Origin: Cynocephalus volans
Lineage: Eukaryota > Chordata > Mammalia > Dermoptera > Cynocephalidae
NCBI RefSeq assembly: GCF_027409185.1
Contig: NC_084463.1
Location: 73,455,852-73,519,851, forward strand
Reading direction: 5' to 3'
DNA: 64,000 nucleotides
Shown in pieces: positions 1 to 13,034 of this stretch. The position numbers and the translations under genes were made by a program. How positions within the stretch are numbered: position 1 is the first letter of the stretch; every line of letters begins with the position of its first letter. Below the pieces are notes generated by a model, which searched no databases, had not been told where the DNA came from, and was given only the letters and a program-made list of their open reading frames with translations.

Positions 1-2350
1 CGAAATGCTGCTGTATGTGCAGACCTGTGCCTTGTGATGGGAGACTGATAAGGAGCTGCTGCATGGAAAATATGTTATCTAAAATTGGTTGTTTGCACAT
101 CCCAATAACTTTTTATATTTTCCACCTTGCAAATAGAGAATCATGTTCATGATTATTACTTAAGAGGTCTTTGATTTTTCGAAAATTTTTTGAAAGGAAA
201 AAGATTGTATATTTAAAGTTTATGTACATTTTTAAAAATCTTCTCTACTGGTAGCTGAGTTGAGTGCTTTCTGAAATAAATATGTACTGGTAGTGAGGAA
301 ACTGGCCTACGTAGAAGTGATCCGGGGACAGGAAGGGATTATTGTTTGTTCCTAAATTATCTGAATTGGCTATCTAAACTGAAATGATTTCATCAGATTC
401 TTGTCTGATGGTTTATTTCACTTTTGCTATGTAGCCACAAACTATGTTTATTTCAGGAACTAAGAAAATGCTGAACTTGCATTCAGAGTCTAGTAACACT
501 TCGCATCATTTTTATATTTTTAAAAACTTGCTGCATAGAATTAAATTACGTATGTTATGTGGAGCAATATTTCTTTAGCATGTTGTTATCCCAAGTTATT
601 TCTACTTAAGTAGAGCTTACACTGAAATTATTTGGGGATAGTAAATGTTCTTAACTCTGCATGTATGCATGCTTGAGTGCAAGCTCATGAACACAAGCAA
701 CCTAGAGAAAGAGCCAGCCCAGATCCATTTATAAAAGAGAGCAAAAATTGCCATGAAGGCTAAAATATAGGGAAAAGAGTTTGGAAGCTTGAATGAAAAA
801 AACTTGAGTCTGAAGCTGTGTTCTGTCTCTTCTTACTGAGCTGTTAACTTCTCTGAACCTCATTTCCCCCATCTGGAAAATACATATATCAGAATTCAAA
901 AATTTTGGAAAATATAATTCTAGTCACTTCATTTTAAACTCTTTAACTATGACTTATCTTCATATTGAAACCTGGACATTGGTGGTTTAATGTACTTTTA
1001 ACAGATTTTTACTTAATTTTGTTCTGTAATTTCTTCGTAGTTACTGTATGTGTACTTAACCTCAGGCAACTTGAACCTGAATGTTTTTATTTAACTACTG
1101 GAAAATGCAAGAAACCTCTAGTTCCTTTATATTTCCTAAACATGTATTAATAATCTGAAGTAATTTATGGTACTTACAAAAATTCCCCGAAATAATTTTA
1201 CCCTAGTTTGAACCATTCAATTATAAAATTGGATAGCTATAGAATATAACACTAATGAATCTTAAAAAATTGATACTTTGATTTGTGATACTTTTAATCT
1301 AACGCAGTTTTCCGAGTTAAACATTTTCATTTTTACTGTACTCTATTCTCACAAATGCTACCTTCTAAAAAGCAATTTTTCTTTAGTCTGCAAAAACAGT
1401 TTTTCTTTTGTATTTCTTCTCTTCTCATTTTCTTTAATAAAACCTTGCTTCTGAAAAAACAAATCATGTTTTTCATTATGCTGTCCTAAAATGAATTTCA
1501 CATTACAATTCAAAATGTTAATTTGCATTATAATTCTTCTCAGCTACATACAGAAAAATCCATTGTTTTAACTGCTTAAGATAATAAGCAAATAGCTTTA
1601 CCATACCCCAAAGATAAACATTTCAAACAGAAATACAGAAGTTTATTTTATTGATTAAACCAAAATTAATAGTGAACTCATTTCAACTGAAGATTTTAAC
1701 AGTGTGCACACTAGATGTAATAAGTTAGTTATTTGAAAATCATCTTCAAAATATGTATTTCAAATTAATAGGGTTTTCTGTATTAATTTGAAAGTCGTTA
1801 TGTTTTAATATGTTCTTTGAATCAGTATATATTTCTATGTGGAACTTTTGAATGACATGAGAAGAATATGTATTGCTAGAGGATGTATAAATTAATTCAT
1901 CTTGTAATAAACAGCAATCTTATTTAAAGCGTTACTATTAAAATGTATTGTTAGCTCTGATATAATTTGTTTCTGCATATCAAATTCATTGTCATTTTCA
2001 CCACATCCAAACACCACAGTCTTTTATCTAAATTGATACCTCTTACCCAGATATGTGTTGCATTTGAAATATCTTATTGCTTGTAAATATTATCTGTTTT
2101 TTCCTTTGGCTTCCCCCCATACACAGTCTTTCAGTATATTATTTATGCTGATTTAAAATGAAAATATGGTCAGAGAGTCATAGGATGTTAGAGTTGCACA
2201 AGTCTCTAAAAATCATCTTTATCTATGGTCCAAGAACTAGTTTTGAGGCAGCTTGAATCCCAACACAGTCTATGCATAATTTTAGAGTCTATGAATACAT
2301 GTTTTCCATCACTCTTAACTTCTCAGAGGGGTTAGCATTGAAAGACAGGT
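1..2350. other. AT-rich unique-looking sequence
   Basis: No coding exon seen and no recognised interspersed repeat except a weak MIR near 790-885. Plus-strand AATAAA hexamers occur near 272, 1435 and 1904. This could be intergenic or the distal 3' UTR of a convergent neighbour. Confidence 0.4.
790..885 (+). repeat. MIR fragment
   Basis: Matches the MIR core pattern: 'ttgagtctgaagctgtgt', then 'ttactgagctgttaacttct' and 'ctgaacctcatttccccc'. Diverged and short. Confidence 0.55.
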
Positions 2351-2364
2351 TAAGAAACAAATCA

Positions 2365-2485
2365 ATTTCACCACTTCATTTTACGAATATGGAACCTGAG
2401 TTTCAAGAGAGTCTGTGACTCATCCAAGGTCACAGAGGGTGTGAATGGGAGAGTTGGAGCCAGGAGTTGATTTGTAGGTGATGAG
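2365..2485 (+). repeat. MIR fragment
   Basis: Contains the MIR 3' half: 'cattttacgaatatggaacc', then 'tgactcatccaaggtcacag' and 'gagccaggagttgatttg'. Confidence 0.6.
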
Positions 2486-2529
2486 GAAAAAACAAGCTTT
2501 TTCCTTCTATACTCACAACACTCTCAGTA

Positions 2530-3925
2530 TTTCACTCCTGACACCAGATGTGTGGAGTTTTTCTCCCACAACAATTCAATTCACCAACTGTGCGTCTTAC
2601 CAGCCAATTCAATTTTAATACTAGTGCAGTGCTCACAGGTTAAGGCTCAGCACCACAAGACCGCCCCCACTTCAGATGCCAATCCCAGCGGTGGGTCCCC
2701 AAGTTACCTACAACGTCTGTCAGACTTGGCTACAAATTGGAGGTTCCCAGGAACTCTCCCTCAGGTTCAATCGTTTACTAGAACAACTCATGGAACTCAG
2801 GGAAACACTTAAGTTTGCCAGCTCATTATATAACAAAGGATATGATAAAAGATATAAATGAACAGCCAGATGAAGAGATACACAAGGCAAGGTTCAGAAG
2901 GGTCCCAAGTACAGGCACTTCCATTCCCATGGAGTTGGGGTGTGCTACCCGCCCAGCCTGTGGATGTGTTCACCAGCACAGAAGCTCTCTGAACCCTGTA
3001 CTTTAGGGATTCAGGGTCTGAATCCCTAAGTAGGCTGAATCCCTATGAAGGCTTCATCATACAGACACGATCCAATTACTACCTCAATCCTCAGCTCCTC
3101 TCCCTTCCCTGGAGGACAAGAGGTAAGGCTAAAAGTTCCAGGCTTCCAATTGTTACCAGAGGAGAGGGCTTGGGTCTGGGTCACTGACCTTTCCACCCTG
3201 CCCCCTACCAGGTTCTTGACTCAACTGCAGGAAAAAGTATTCAAAGAGGTGACTCAGAGTAGAAAGTGAAAGAAAGTTTAATAGTAAGAGTAAAGAATAC
3301 ACACCTCACAAGCAAAGTACTGGCAGGCTTGAGGGTGAGGAGCAGCTTCATTGTGTTGGCTTTCACTGCATAACATTTTCATGCCATCTATGAATATTTA
3401 AATAAGGGGGTGGTTCCCGGTTATGTAACTTTTATGTAACTCTTAGTCTGCCCATGCTCAGCCACTGACATTGATCAAGTTTGCTTCCTGCATTCTCAAT
3501 CTCCCAGTGTTAGTGCTGAAAATAGGTGCAACAAGCAACAGTGACTCAGGGCCCAGAGGAGGGGCCCGAAACTCTGGGGAGTGGTTTGAGACTCAGGGGA
3601 GTGGCCTAAGAGCCAGCCTCAGGGAAACTGAGTACCACCTATCTCACAATTATGGCTTGGTCTTTCTAATAACCAGCTACCATTGAGAACCCATCAAGAG
3701 TTGCCTCATTAAAACAAAAGATGCTCTTATCGCACAGGAAATTCCAAGGGATTTTGGAGCTTTGTGTCAGGAAGCTGAATCAGAGCCCAAATATCATTAA
3801 AAAAAAATGCTCCTAGCACCCCTATCTCTTAGGAAATCACAAAGGTCTTAGGAGTTCCGCACCAGGAACTGGAAGCAGAGACAACAAATATGTATTTCTT
3901 ATTTCACAAGGTTGACCTCCGAATG
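2530..3925 (+). mobile_element. Old LTR, ERVL/MLT2-like, with a probable nested LTR
   Basis: Non-coding retroviral LTR-type sequence. 2740-3080 carries wording I associate with an ERVL-class LTR ('cccaggaactctccctcagg', 'gaacagccagatgaagagat', 'actttagggattcagggt'). 3690-3890 carries its 3' end ('aggaaattccaagggatttt', 'gaactggaagcagagac', 'atatgtatttcttattt'). The 3200-3660 middle does not fit that LTR and looks like a second element, with a 'gtttaatagtaagagtaaag' stretch and GC-rich 'gggcccagaggaggggcc'. The exact family and nesting order are uncertain. Confidence 0.5.
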
Positions 3926-5604
3926 TTATTGATCTGGTAGAACTCCCAATACAAGTGGCTTTTCAGCTGATGACAGCCTGGTAAACTATGGGCTCCTCTT
4001 GATTTGGTCCACATAAAGTTGAAGTAGTGAATTTACCTTCCCATGTCAGTACCACAATATTATTACACTACAACTATAATGTAATTATAATTTATTATTT
4101 ATATTTCATACTTTAAAATAGGCATTTATGGAAAAATTGAAATGATTTTCTCATAATTCTGAAGATAAATGGAGGGTTTTTTTTTTGAGCACAATAAATT
4201 TCCCATCATTCTTTTTTCTCAATTAAAAGAAATGATAGAAGTTGGCATTTCTGCTCCATCAATTACAGTCCTTAACCTATTCACTACTAAATATTGTGTA
4301 ATCTTTTACTTTCTTATTCTTTGGACTTAGAGGGGATACGAAATAGACACAAAAGATGGAATAAAATTAAAAAAGAGTTTATCAATTTCAGAACTTTACA
4401 TCTTATTGATGTCTTTCATCACTTCTTTATATTAAATTCAGAGAAGGTGATTCCAAATATAAATGAATAGAAGAATAATCTCTATAAGATCAATTTTGTT
4501 TTCAAATGTTTCAAAGCATGATTCAGTAGGCCTGGAGGCAGAATGGAACTACATTGTCTTCTAAAAGTGACTGTTATAAAAAAAAAAATCAGGTTATCAT
4601 CTAAAGGTTTGATCCAATAATCATTAAGATAGAATCTTATTATTTTAAAGAATGAATACCTTAAACTGGCTTAAGATGATTGGGAGGAAGGAAACAGAAA
4701 ATATTTCTTTAGACTAAACAAAGACCTGAAAATAATGACAAAAAAGGATGTGACTAATTGTTCTCCAAGACATTAACTAATATGCATTGAGCTTCTATTA
4801 TGTGCCATTCAAGGAATTTACCGGGTCATCCAAGTAAAAGACAAAGCTCATACTTAATTAAATCATGATCTTATTAGAGATGAAGAATATTACAAACATG
4901 AGAAGAATTCATGGAAATTTAAGCCATAATATAAATAAATCTGAAATCATAGCCTTCAATTTTCGTGTTAGAGTTCAGAGAAGAGAGAAGCTAGTACAGA
5001 CCAAAGGAACTCAGTCTGGAGCTGATAGGAGTTAGGGCGAGACAGGTTGACCAAAAAGAAAATACCAAGTCGAAGTTAAGCATGAAATGCCTCATAGTTG
5101 CAAACTTTCTTCAGACAGTCTTTGGAGAACAAGGACAATGAAAAAGCCAATCAAAAATAGAAAAAGTACCTAAGGGTCCAGTTGAGAACTTCACATTGTA
5201 AAAATTACAGTAAAATTAGTTGAGCAAGAGAGAAGGGACATAAGACATTTATCTTAAGTAGGACAACTTGATAGTATCATTAAAAAGATATTGAATAAAT
5301 AAGAAAAACGGGAAAGATCATTGAATGAGAAAAGAATATAAAACCTGAAAAAACAAAACACGTGTAATATCCCATTAAAATGCCACAGTCGATAAATCTG
5401 GTCCCTGTGATCATCTGTAAAGGCATTACATTTCACAATTATTTAGTTGCTAATTCTTTCTCAAAGCTTTGTTGCTGATATTATGACTTATTTTTATGTT
5501 TCTTGTCCAAATAAAAATCTCAGCAGCCAAGGAACTCAAAATAAGTAAAGCAACAGAGCAGCAACTGACTTCATGAGGGACGCCTACCCAAATAGAGAAC
5601 AAGG

Positions 5605-5700
5605 GACAGAGGGAGGAGGAGGAGGAGCAGGGGAGGAGGGGGCAGGGAAGGAGGGGGAGGGGAGGAGCGGGGAGCAGAAAGCGGAGAGAGAGAAATAAAG
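5605..5700 (+). repeat. G/A-rich low-complexity tract
   Basis: About 90 nt almost purely purine on the plus strand, with many GGGG and GGAGGAGG runs, followed by a GAGAGAG run. Simple-repeat origin. Confidence 0.85.
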
Positions 5701-8084
5701 GCAGAGAGAGGTTTTCAGTCCTTTAGCAGATTATGGTCCCATATAAAGTAACAGTCAATTCACTGCTAGGAACAGCAATTGAAAGAAAATGTAACAAATC
5801 AGCTTCTCAGTTACATTAACAAAGCTCACAACTTCCCATGTAAGATACTTGCAAGACTCCTCTGTGTTCTAGCTCTGAAGGTCAATGAGCATTCCCATGA
5901 ATCTTTGAATGTTTATACCAAAAATATAATGCGAACTTTGGCAAAAGTGGTAGCTCTGGGCTAGCTGGGTTTTTTAGGTTGATATTGTAAATACAATGGA
6001 AAGCTAGCCAATTTCACATTATTGCTAAAGAACTAAAGAATACATTTGTACATGGCATTCAAAGACTCAGAAGTGATCCCAGAGAGAGTCATGAAAGTGG
6101 AGATTTATCTTTTGCATTGCTAACTGCTCTTAGTTTTCCCCTGTCCTTCCTTAGGGCATCTTCACATCCGCAGGGCCCTTGTAAACTCAGTCAGCTCCAG
6201 GCTGCAGTAGCCCGCGCCCCCCACCTCAGGTTACCTGCTGCACACCAACCTGTCCACACTCACTCCCTGCAAACCCACTTTCAATAAACCACCTCATTAG
6301 AATGGAGCTGATCAATCAATACCCCAAAGTGTAAATAAATGATAGAGTACACCTCCCTGTGACATCTGCCTGTTAAAGGAAAACATGCCTCATCCAAAGC
6401 AAATGGTGTGGTTTCTGTTACCAGGCACAGGTCTCTTGGGGACAGGTTTTTGGGGCAGTGAGGTCTTAGAATTTAGGTTAATAGAAAGATTTTTTTGGAA
6501 AGGATCATATTTTTGTAGGTGATGAGGACTATGGTTAGAAACTGAGAATGATGAAATTATTCAATTATAGCTATGAGAGAAGATGCAAATATTTTCCAAT
6601 GAATTTCAAAATGTTCACATATGAATGCATTCAGATTCACAGGCAGGCCCTGATAGTACTTTCACATTAATCTGCATTTATTCCTTAGAGGTCTGTTTGA
6701 GATCTGGAGAGATAAATGAGACAGTAGATGTGGTTGACAGTCCACAACTAGTGTTGACTGTTACAAGTATCCAAACCTCTTACAAATAACAGTCTTCAGG
6801 GTGGGAAAGGGCTGGAGACCATTCCTCTTTGACCTTTGAATAAGGAACTTAAAACACACACCCTCAGGAAGTTTCAAAGAGAACCCAAGTTGAATCTTTT
6901 CTTTTACTCTTGAGAGGTTAGTGGGAGTAATGAATTCGATTTGCAAGGGACTCAGTGAGGTCCAGAGTGAATCAGTACACAGCTCAGAACTCCATGGGGT
7001 CAGCCAAAGCCTGCCATCTGCTCTATCCCGATAGTTTTCGATGAGCTCTAATTTTAATTTTTTTCTTCTTAAATATCAGAAAGAGGTGCCTCAATGAGAA
7101 AGATGCTTTTTAAAAGTACCTTAATTCAGGCAATATTTGCATTCTTCTACATAAAAGAGTTTAAGCATTTGGCAATTGCCCACGTGACCAGACAAGAGTA
7201 CAAACAAGACATACTAAATTAGTTATAATTCTTAATTTAAGACAGGTAAAGAGAAGTGAGAACCATGTAATCAATGATAAAAATCTTCTGTGAGTGTCAG
7301 AATACTAATGCTGTCTACACTACCGGCACTTAATGTGCCCTTCTTCGTTTTGCTACTTATCTTTTAAATCTTTTTCAACCTTCAAGGTCTGCATTAGATT
7401 TCTCCTTTCCCCATGCTAATTTTCCTGATCTTTTAGTAAGACTTACTCTCATCTTCCTAGGAAGGCCCTTTTTTTCATATGGCGGCCACAGAAAGTTGCC
7501 ACAAAAGATTTAGGAGCACTGGAAAGGCTTCGCTGGAACTGCAGGGCCAGTACTCCTTAGCTGGTTTTGCTTCTCCAGAACAACACTGACTCTTCATCAA
7601 ACTACCGCATGAGATATCTGTGAACTTAACCTCTATGGAAGAGTTTTAGTAAATAAAATTCTTCGCGTGGATAAGAATTTAAAGAATTTTTTAAAGTATG
7701 ATTCAAATATACTAAGGTGTTTTTCCCCACCTGATACTATTTCTTCTACTTATCAATTAACATATTTCCTGTGGGATGACTGTTGCATGCCTAACAAGGC
7801 TCAGACACTTTTGAGGCTTAAAGCATCAGAAATAAAAACAAAACAGCTATTAAATCTTATAACAAAATAGAAATAGTAACTCAGCTTATGCCCCTAGATA
7901 ATGTCTGTGGATCTTATAATGTTAAAATAAAATTTTAACTTCAGATGCTTTCTTCACATTTTTCAAACTACACTGAACTATTAATAATCCTTTATGTTTG
8001 TATTGATCTCCAACATTTGAAAAACTTCCACAGTGACTATCTGTAAAGTTACACAACTACGCCAGTTGTTGGGCTCTTTTACCT

Positions 8085-8425
8085 GCCTGTAATCTTGCAC
8101 TGACTGGGCCAATTGTCGAGGTAGGACTGGGTCTGGAGCTCACAAACCCCTCAGCCTGTTGTCCAGACTGGGTCACAAACCCTTCACATGCCGGGCTGGG
8201 TCCCCAGACCCCTCACACGCAGGTCTATGAGCTAGGTAACAGGCAAACAGGTCCTTGAAAGCCCTAGGTTCGAAAGCATGGCTACTCCTGCAGTGGCCGC
8301 CCGAGGCAGTAAACTCCAGCCAAGGTGGCAGCACCGTGCATGTGCACCAACTCCACCCCCACACACAATTTCTTTACTGAACCACCCCCAACTGGGCTGA
8401 GGCTAGAGGGCCTGATTAAATTGTT
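8085..8425 (+). repeat. LTR-like GC-rich patch with imperfect internal repeats
   Basis: Contains three degenerate copies of a roughly 30-nt phrase: 'actgggtctggagctcacaa acccctca', 'actgggtcacaaacccttca' and 'gctgggtccccagacccctc'. They are followed by CpG-bearing sequence. This resembles the repeated U3 region of some ERV1-type LTRs, but I cannot assign a family or define its ends. Confidence 0.3.
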
Positions 8426-9351
8426 CTATTTTCCCAACACTATCTCATGTGCATTATCTCATCTGGAAAAGTATCTGGAAAAGATAGAAAGCAGGCATTT
8501 ATTACCGTTGCATTTTGGAGGTAGAGAAAAAGAAGCTCAGAAAGAGATTATGCCTACCGAAGGGCAACTGGCTGAGCTGGAAGAGGAAATGTGGTCTTGG
8601 CCACTCTCCTGGCCTATTTCCTTTCTCTCTTTCAGCTCTACATTTGTTTACTGGGTTAGGCTAGCCTCTTCCTTTTTAGGGCTGGTCAGTTTGGAAAACA
8701 ATAAGAATTCTCTACTCTGAACTGTTCTGGAGAAACTGGCTGCCAGTCAGGCTGCCTAGTACAGAGATTTAACTGCTATTAAATTGTTTAAAGTAACTGC
8801 TATAAAATTGCTTTAGAATTTTTTTGAAAACATGCAAAAAGCTTTAAACGAGTATACCCAATAGTGTCATTTTCTTCCACCATAAATAAAAGCCTTGAAA
8901 GTCTGGTATTTTACACTATGTTTACGCATTACTGCTATTCCATCCAGCAAGGCTAGCGACACGGGAGGTTTTCATTCCGTTTTTCAATCCCAATCCCGCA
9001 CCTGAGAATGCACACCTATTAAACTGACATTGTGGAATGCATTTTTTAAGCCAAATCACTTGATACAACCAAGAAAGCTAGCACACCATTAGCCCAGTTC
9101 CAGCATCACAATAAACATGAAAATTATCGTTAGTCTTTCTAGAAACACTATTGCTTAACTAGGGCTAAAAGAAGAAACAACCAGAATCTATAACTTCCCA
9201 ACAGAGCTTCACTGGTTCAGAAGAAAAAACAAAGGGCTTTTAAGAGTATTGTACTGTCTTGTTATTATTGTTACTTAAATTATTTCTTGTTACTGCTGTT
9301 ACTTAAAATTTGGATAATACCTATTTTCTAGGGTTGAGACAAGAAACAAAT

Positions 9352-9490
9352 AATGATAATAATAGCTACTATTTATTCAGGACGATTTTATGTAATACTG
9401 ATAATCTATGAGATGTCTTATTACATACCCATGTTACAGGTTAGGAAACTGAGGTTTAGAAAATCAGGGTTTAAGGCTAGAAAGCATAAT
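9352..9490 (+). repeat. MIR fragment
   Basis: 'aataatagctactatttatt' at the start and 'catgttacaggttaggaaac' with 'tgaggtttagaaaatcaggg' near the end match the MIR core and 3' part. Confidence 0.6.
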
Positions 9491-9664
9491 TTTTAGAGTT
9501 TAACCCCTATTTTATATGTCCATATAAGGTAATACTCTGACATAGTGTAAAACCCTCAACACAGGGTGACCCTTTGAAGAGGGAAAAAAAAAAAATCAAG
9601 AAGGAGAATTCCATGAAAATGTAAAATATAAAGTCCTTATCCAGAAAACAGAAAGTTTGTCTTC

Positions 9665-9772
9665 TTTCTTTTTTTTTTTTTTTTTTTGGCGGCTGGCCGG
9701 TAAAGGGATCTGAACCTTTGCCCTTGGTGTTATCAACACTGTGCTCTAACCAACTGAGCCAACTGGCAGCCT
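9665..9772 (-). mobile_element. tRNA-Ile-type SINE (colugo t-SINE-like)
   Basis: The minus strand reads 'ggctgccagttggctcagtt' then 'ggttagagcacagtgttgat' and ends 'ccggccagccgcc' before a poly-A tail (poly-T on plus at 9670-9687). The A-box (tggctcagttgg) and B-box (ggttcagatccc) equivalents are recognisable, as in tRNA-Ile. It is a SINE, not a tRNA gene: there is no acceptor-stem pairing, and it carries an A tail. Confidence 0.85.
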
Positions 9773-9829
9773 CTTTCTTTGTTTTTAATTGCAGCCCTTC
9801 TCCTATCATTGTATGAAGAAAAAGATAAG

Positions 9830-11140
9830 GAGCTTACACACATGCTTGAGTCAGAAGGGTCCCGGAAATCTACACATCTGCAGTGAAATTACTGAAGAAG
9901 ATTGACTAGCATGGGGCCTAACAGAATCAGTACCCACTAGGTCTGCTCCCTTCTTTTCTTTGCAATGGCTACTTCCTATCCCATGACTGCTCCAGTCCTA
10001 CACAGAAACAAGCAATTCCACACCATAAGAGATTTGGATTTTCAAATAGTTGATGCTCGTTTAATCTATGTTTCAAGAAGCATTTTCCAAATCCTATTTC
10101 AGCATAAGATGTGGTCTCTCTCATCATAACAAAACAGCATCAGAAGAAACTCTCCCCTCCCTCAAATGATGCTTCAAAAATTAGAACTAAAAATAGAGAT
10201 CAGGATCAAAATGCTCAGACAATAAGATTTCAGTGAAGTGAGTTTCACATTCACAAAGATCTGAGGTTATTGGTAACAGTGGTTCCTAAACCTGGAGATC
10301 TCAGACAAAAGATGCTAGACATTGGGTAAAAAAAAACTTTAAGATTTTTCTGATGCCCAAATGAGCCTGTTTTAGATGATCTCTTTTAAATGCTCATATT
10401 CTTGGTTATTTTCTGGTCATATTCAATCTTCTTTACCCCACACATGGCGCCAAAATTTCCTCTGCCACACATTGTTCCAGTGAAATAATGCATCTCCCTC
10501 TCAACACCTTTAAGTTCCATGAGCTCTCCTATTTGTTAGCAACTGTCTGTGCTTAAAACTCTGCCAGGAAAAAAAATTTTTTTTAATGGAGCCTGTTTAC
10601 TTCTAAGGTAAATGAGACACCTATATTGAAGACAAGAGCCTCAGACACCATTCCTTGGCCAAACCAAAAGAAAAGAAAAATTAAAGCCCACCTTCCCCCA
10701 ATTCACTGGAATCCAAACATCACAAATATCATAAAATGGTAGCCCTCTATAGACTGTGGTGTTAAGTACAATAAATCTTTAACATTCTCAAATATTTGCC
10801 AGCACTTTGAAAGCAAGGGATTATACATGGACACCTTGGATTTCTGGCATCTCTTTAAAAATCAGAAAATCTAAGCCTACCATTTTGTATTGGAACAATC
10901 AGTTGCAGTTTAAAGGGTTTATGCCTTTCAGGGCTAGCTCTTTCCAAATCCTCTCAGCCTTACTTGACCCACTTCACACATTTATATTACCCACCTGACC
11001 AAGTACGCATTCGAGGGTGAGACCCCTGTTAACTCATGTTGTCTTAGCTACACCCCTGTCTGATGCTTCTATCTTTAATCTCTTCAGTTTTGCTGGGAAG
11101 TAAAACTGTGGGAGAACTACACTATTTTATAAAACTTTCA
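9830..11140. other. No recognisable feature
   Basis: Single-copy-looking AT-rich intergenic DNA. No exon, RNA gene or clear repeat recognised. Confidence 0.35.
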
Positions 11141-11144
11141 TAAA

Positions 11145-11285
11145 CTTTTGGATGGAAATTATCTCTATTTTCTGATGGGGATATTGAGGTTTGCAGATAA
11201 GAGTTGCATGAAATTACACAACAAGGACTATGACATAACCAAGATTCCAGCTAGGTTTTCTGACTCTACGCCCAACCCTGTTTTT
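11145..11285 (+). repeat. MIR fragment
   Basis: 'ctgatggggatattgaggtt' with 'gcatgaaattacacaacaag' and 'ccagctaggttttctgact' follow the MIR 3' region. Confidence 0.55.
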
Positions 11286-11299
11286 ATTAAACTACAATT

Positions 11300-13000
11300 C
11301 CTGTTGACCAGTGAAGCTATGAAAACAAAATGTCCACAAGAATAAGCACATATACTAGAATACAATTTATACTTAGAAATTAGCAAACTGAAATGCCATG
11401 TAAAGATAATGAGAAATGTATGCCTGCCCTGATAAAGAGTGAACTTGGGCTTTGCACAATTGCAGAAAGCAACACTGGACCGGGAGCTGGGAGGTAGGGT
11501 TCCAGACTCCACTAGGACATTCTTTGGTGCTGTCACTTGAAAAGTTCTCCTGTTCATGCAGAGCCTTCATGTGTGCTCAACATTTCATAACTGTGTCTGG
11601 CCATAAGTGGGTGTATCCCCTGTTTTGGGGCCTCCTTCAGAAGCCCTCATCTCTGTCACTCTGTTGCCCTTAACTGTTCTGTTCCTTCTCCCTCATTCCT
11701 ATCATTTTCCAAGTCTACTTTTTCTGACTCCAATGTTTTCCTTTGCTTTTCTGTCCACAAGTCCATCTTGTCCTTCTGAAGTAGAGTAGCTCTCTGGAAA
11801 GTGAATATTTGGAAAGAGGCACAGAGATAGCATTTATCATGTAGAATGCACTGTATCTAGATGAAGTGGGTTGCTATGGGCCATTTGCTACAATGAATAA
11901 CTTTTTAGACAGATTTATTGTATTCTCATGTAATTATGAGCAAGACTCCTTATTATAAACAAAACATTCATTTCTAAGATTAAAAAGTTTAAACATCTAT
12001 AACATGTAATTGGGTTGGTGGCTTCAACCACTAAATGTGTAAATGGGAGAAGCATGACTCAGTGGAGGTCTAAAATGTGTCCGTTTATGTGCCATAGAAC
12101 AGTGAGTCATGTCTCACAGACACTTCCATATCAGAGTTCTAGTCCCTTGAAAGACAGGTGAAATTAGCAGCACTCAGCCACCATATGTTAAGTGTGGCAT
12201 TTCCCTGATGATTGATATTTTTTGGTTCTGCAAATGTTTTGGTTTACGAAAGCAGCGAGGAGGCAAGGTATTGCATTTGGCTGATTACAAAAGAAATACC
12301 ACTACAATGCTTAACCAAATATGGGTTCTTTCTCACAAAACTAGCCAGTTCAGGTTCCATTATGATATAAATGTCCTGGGATCCTTCTTGTTCTCATTTT
12401 GTGGCCACAAAATGGCTACTCCACCTTCAGCCTCTCATCTATTTTCCAGGCAGAAAAAATTAGAGGGAAGTCATCTTGTTCGCAGGAACTATGTCAAACA
12501 GTCTGCATATTGCAAGGGGACTGAAAAATATAGTTTTTCAACTGGGTATACAGTCACCCTAAACAAAATCTAAGTTTTCATTAGGGAAGGAAGGGAGATC
12601 AGATTATGAGTAGACAACTTATACAGAGCTCTTGCCCTGGGCCCACAGAGTATGGTTGTATGGAACTCACAGTCTGGTGGACCACAAATAGGTAACGGAC
12701 AGATGCAACCCAAGTATTACATACTTCAATGGAACCATAATACAGGGTGCTATGCAGAGTTCTGAAAGGATAAAATCCAGAGTTTAGTTTCTGAATTCAA
12801 CACACACTGAACCTATGTATTCTCAGCAGAAGGACATAGCTCCTCTTTATCTGTGAGGATTATACTTGCTAACTCCCCTAAATAAGTAGTTAATCATACC
12901 TACTTCCTAATTACTTTCTTGGCAGCTATCTTGGCTTTATTATTAAAGCTCTCAGGGCAGCCCCTTAGTTCATGGCTTTTGAATCTCTTCTCCTGGGCAT
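11300..13000. other. No recognisable gene
   Basis: Contains an open frame of 121 codons at 12208-12573 on plus with no recognisable domain. The remainder is unremarkable intergenic DNA. Confidence 0.35.
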
Positions 13001-13034
13001 CACTGCTTCCAAGATCATGGGTCTACAGAAAACC

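Larger units (their letters stand above)
3926..9345. other. Intergenic sequence without recognisable genes
   Basis: Mostly AT-rich. It contains a purine-rich tract at 5609-5695, a GC-richer patch around 6150-6300 and an LTR-like patch at 8090-8420, described separately. No exon or RNA gene was seen. Short ORFs here lack recognisable domains. Confidence 0.4.

Noticed and set aside
8325..8720. 131-codon plus-strand ORF
   Set aside because: It begins in an LTR-like repeat patch and shows no domain or codon pattern suggesting a protein.
12208..12573. 121-codon plus-strand ORF
   Set aside because: No recognisable domain, signal or splice context. Length is compatible with chance in 64 kb.
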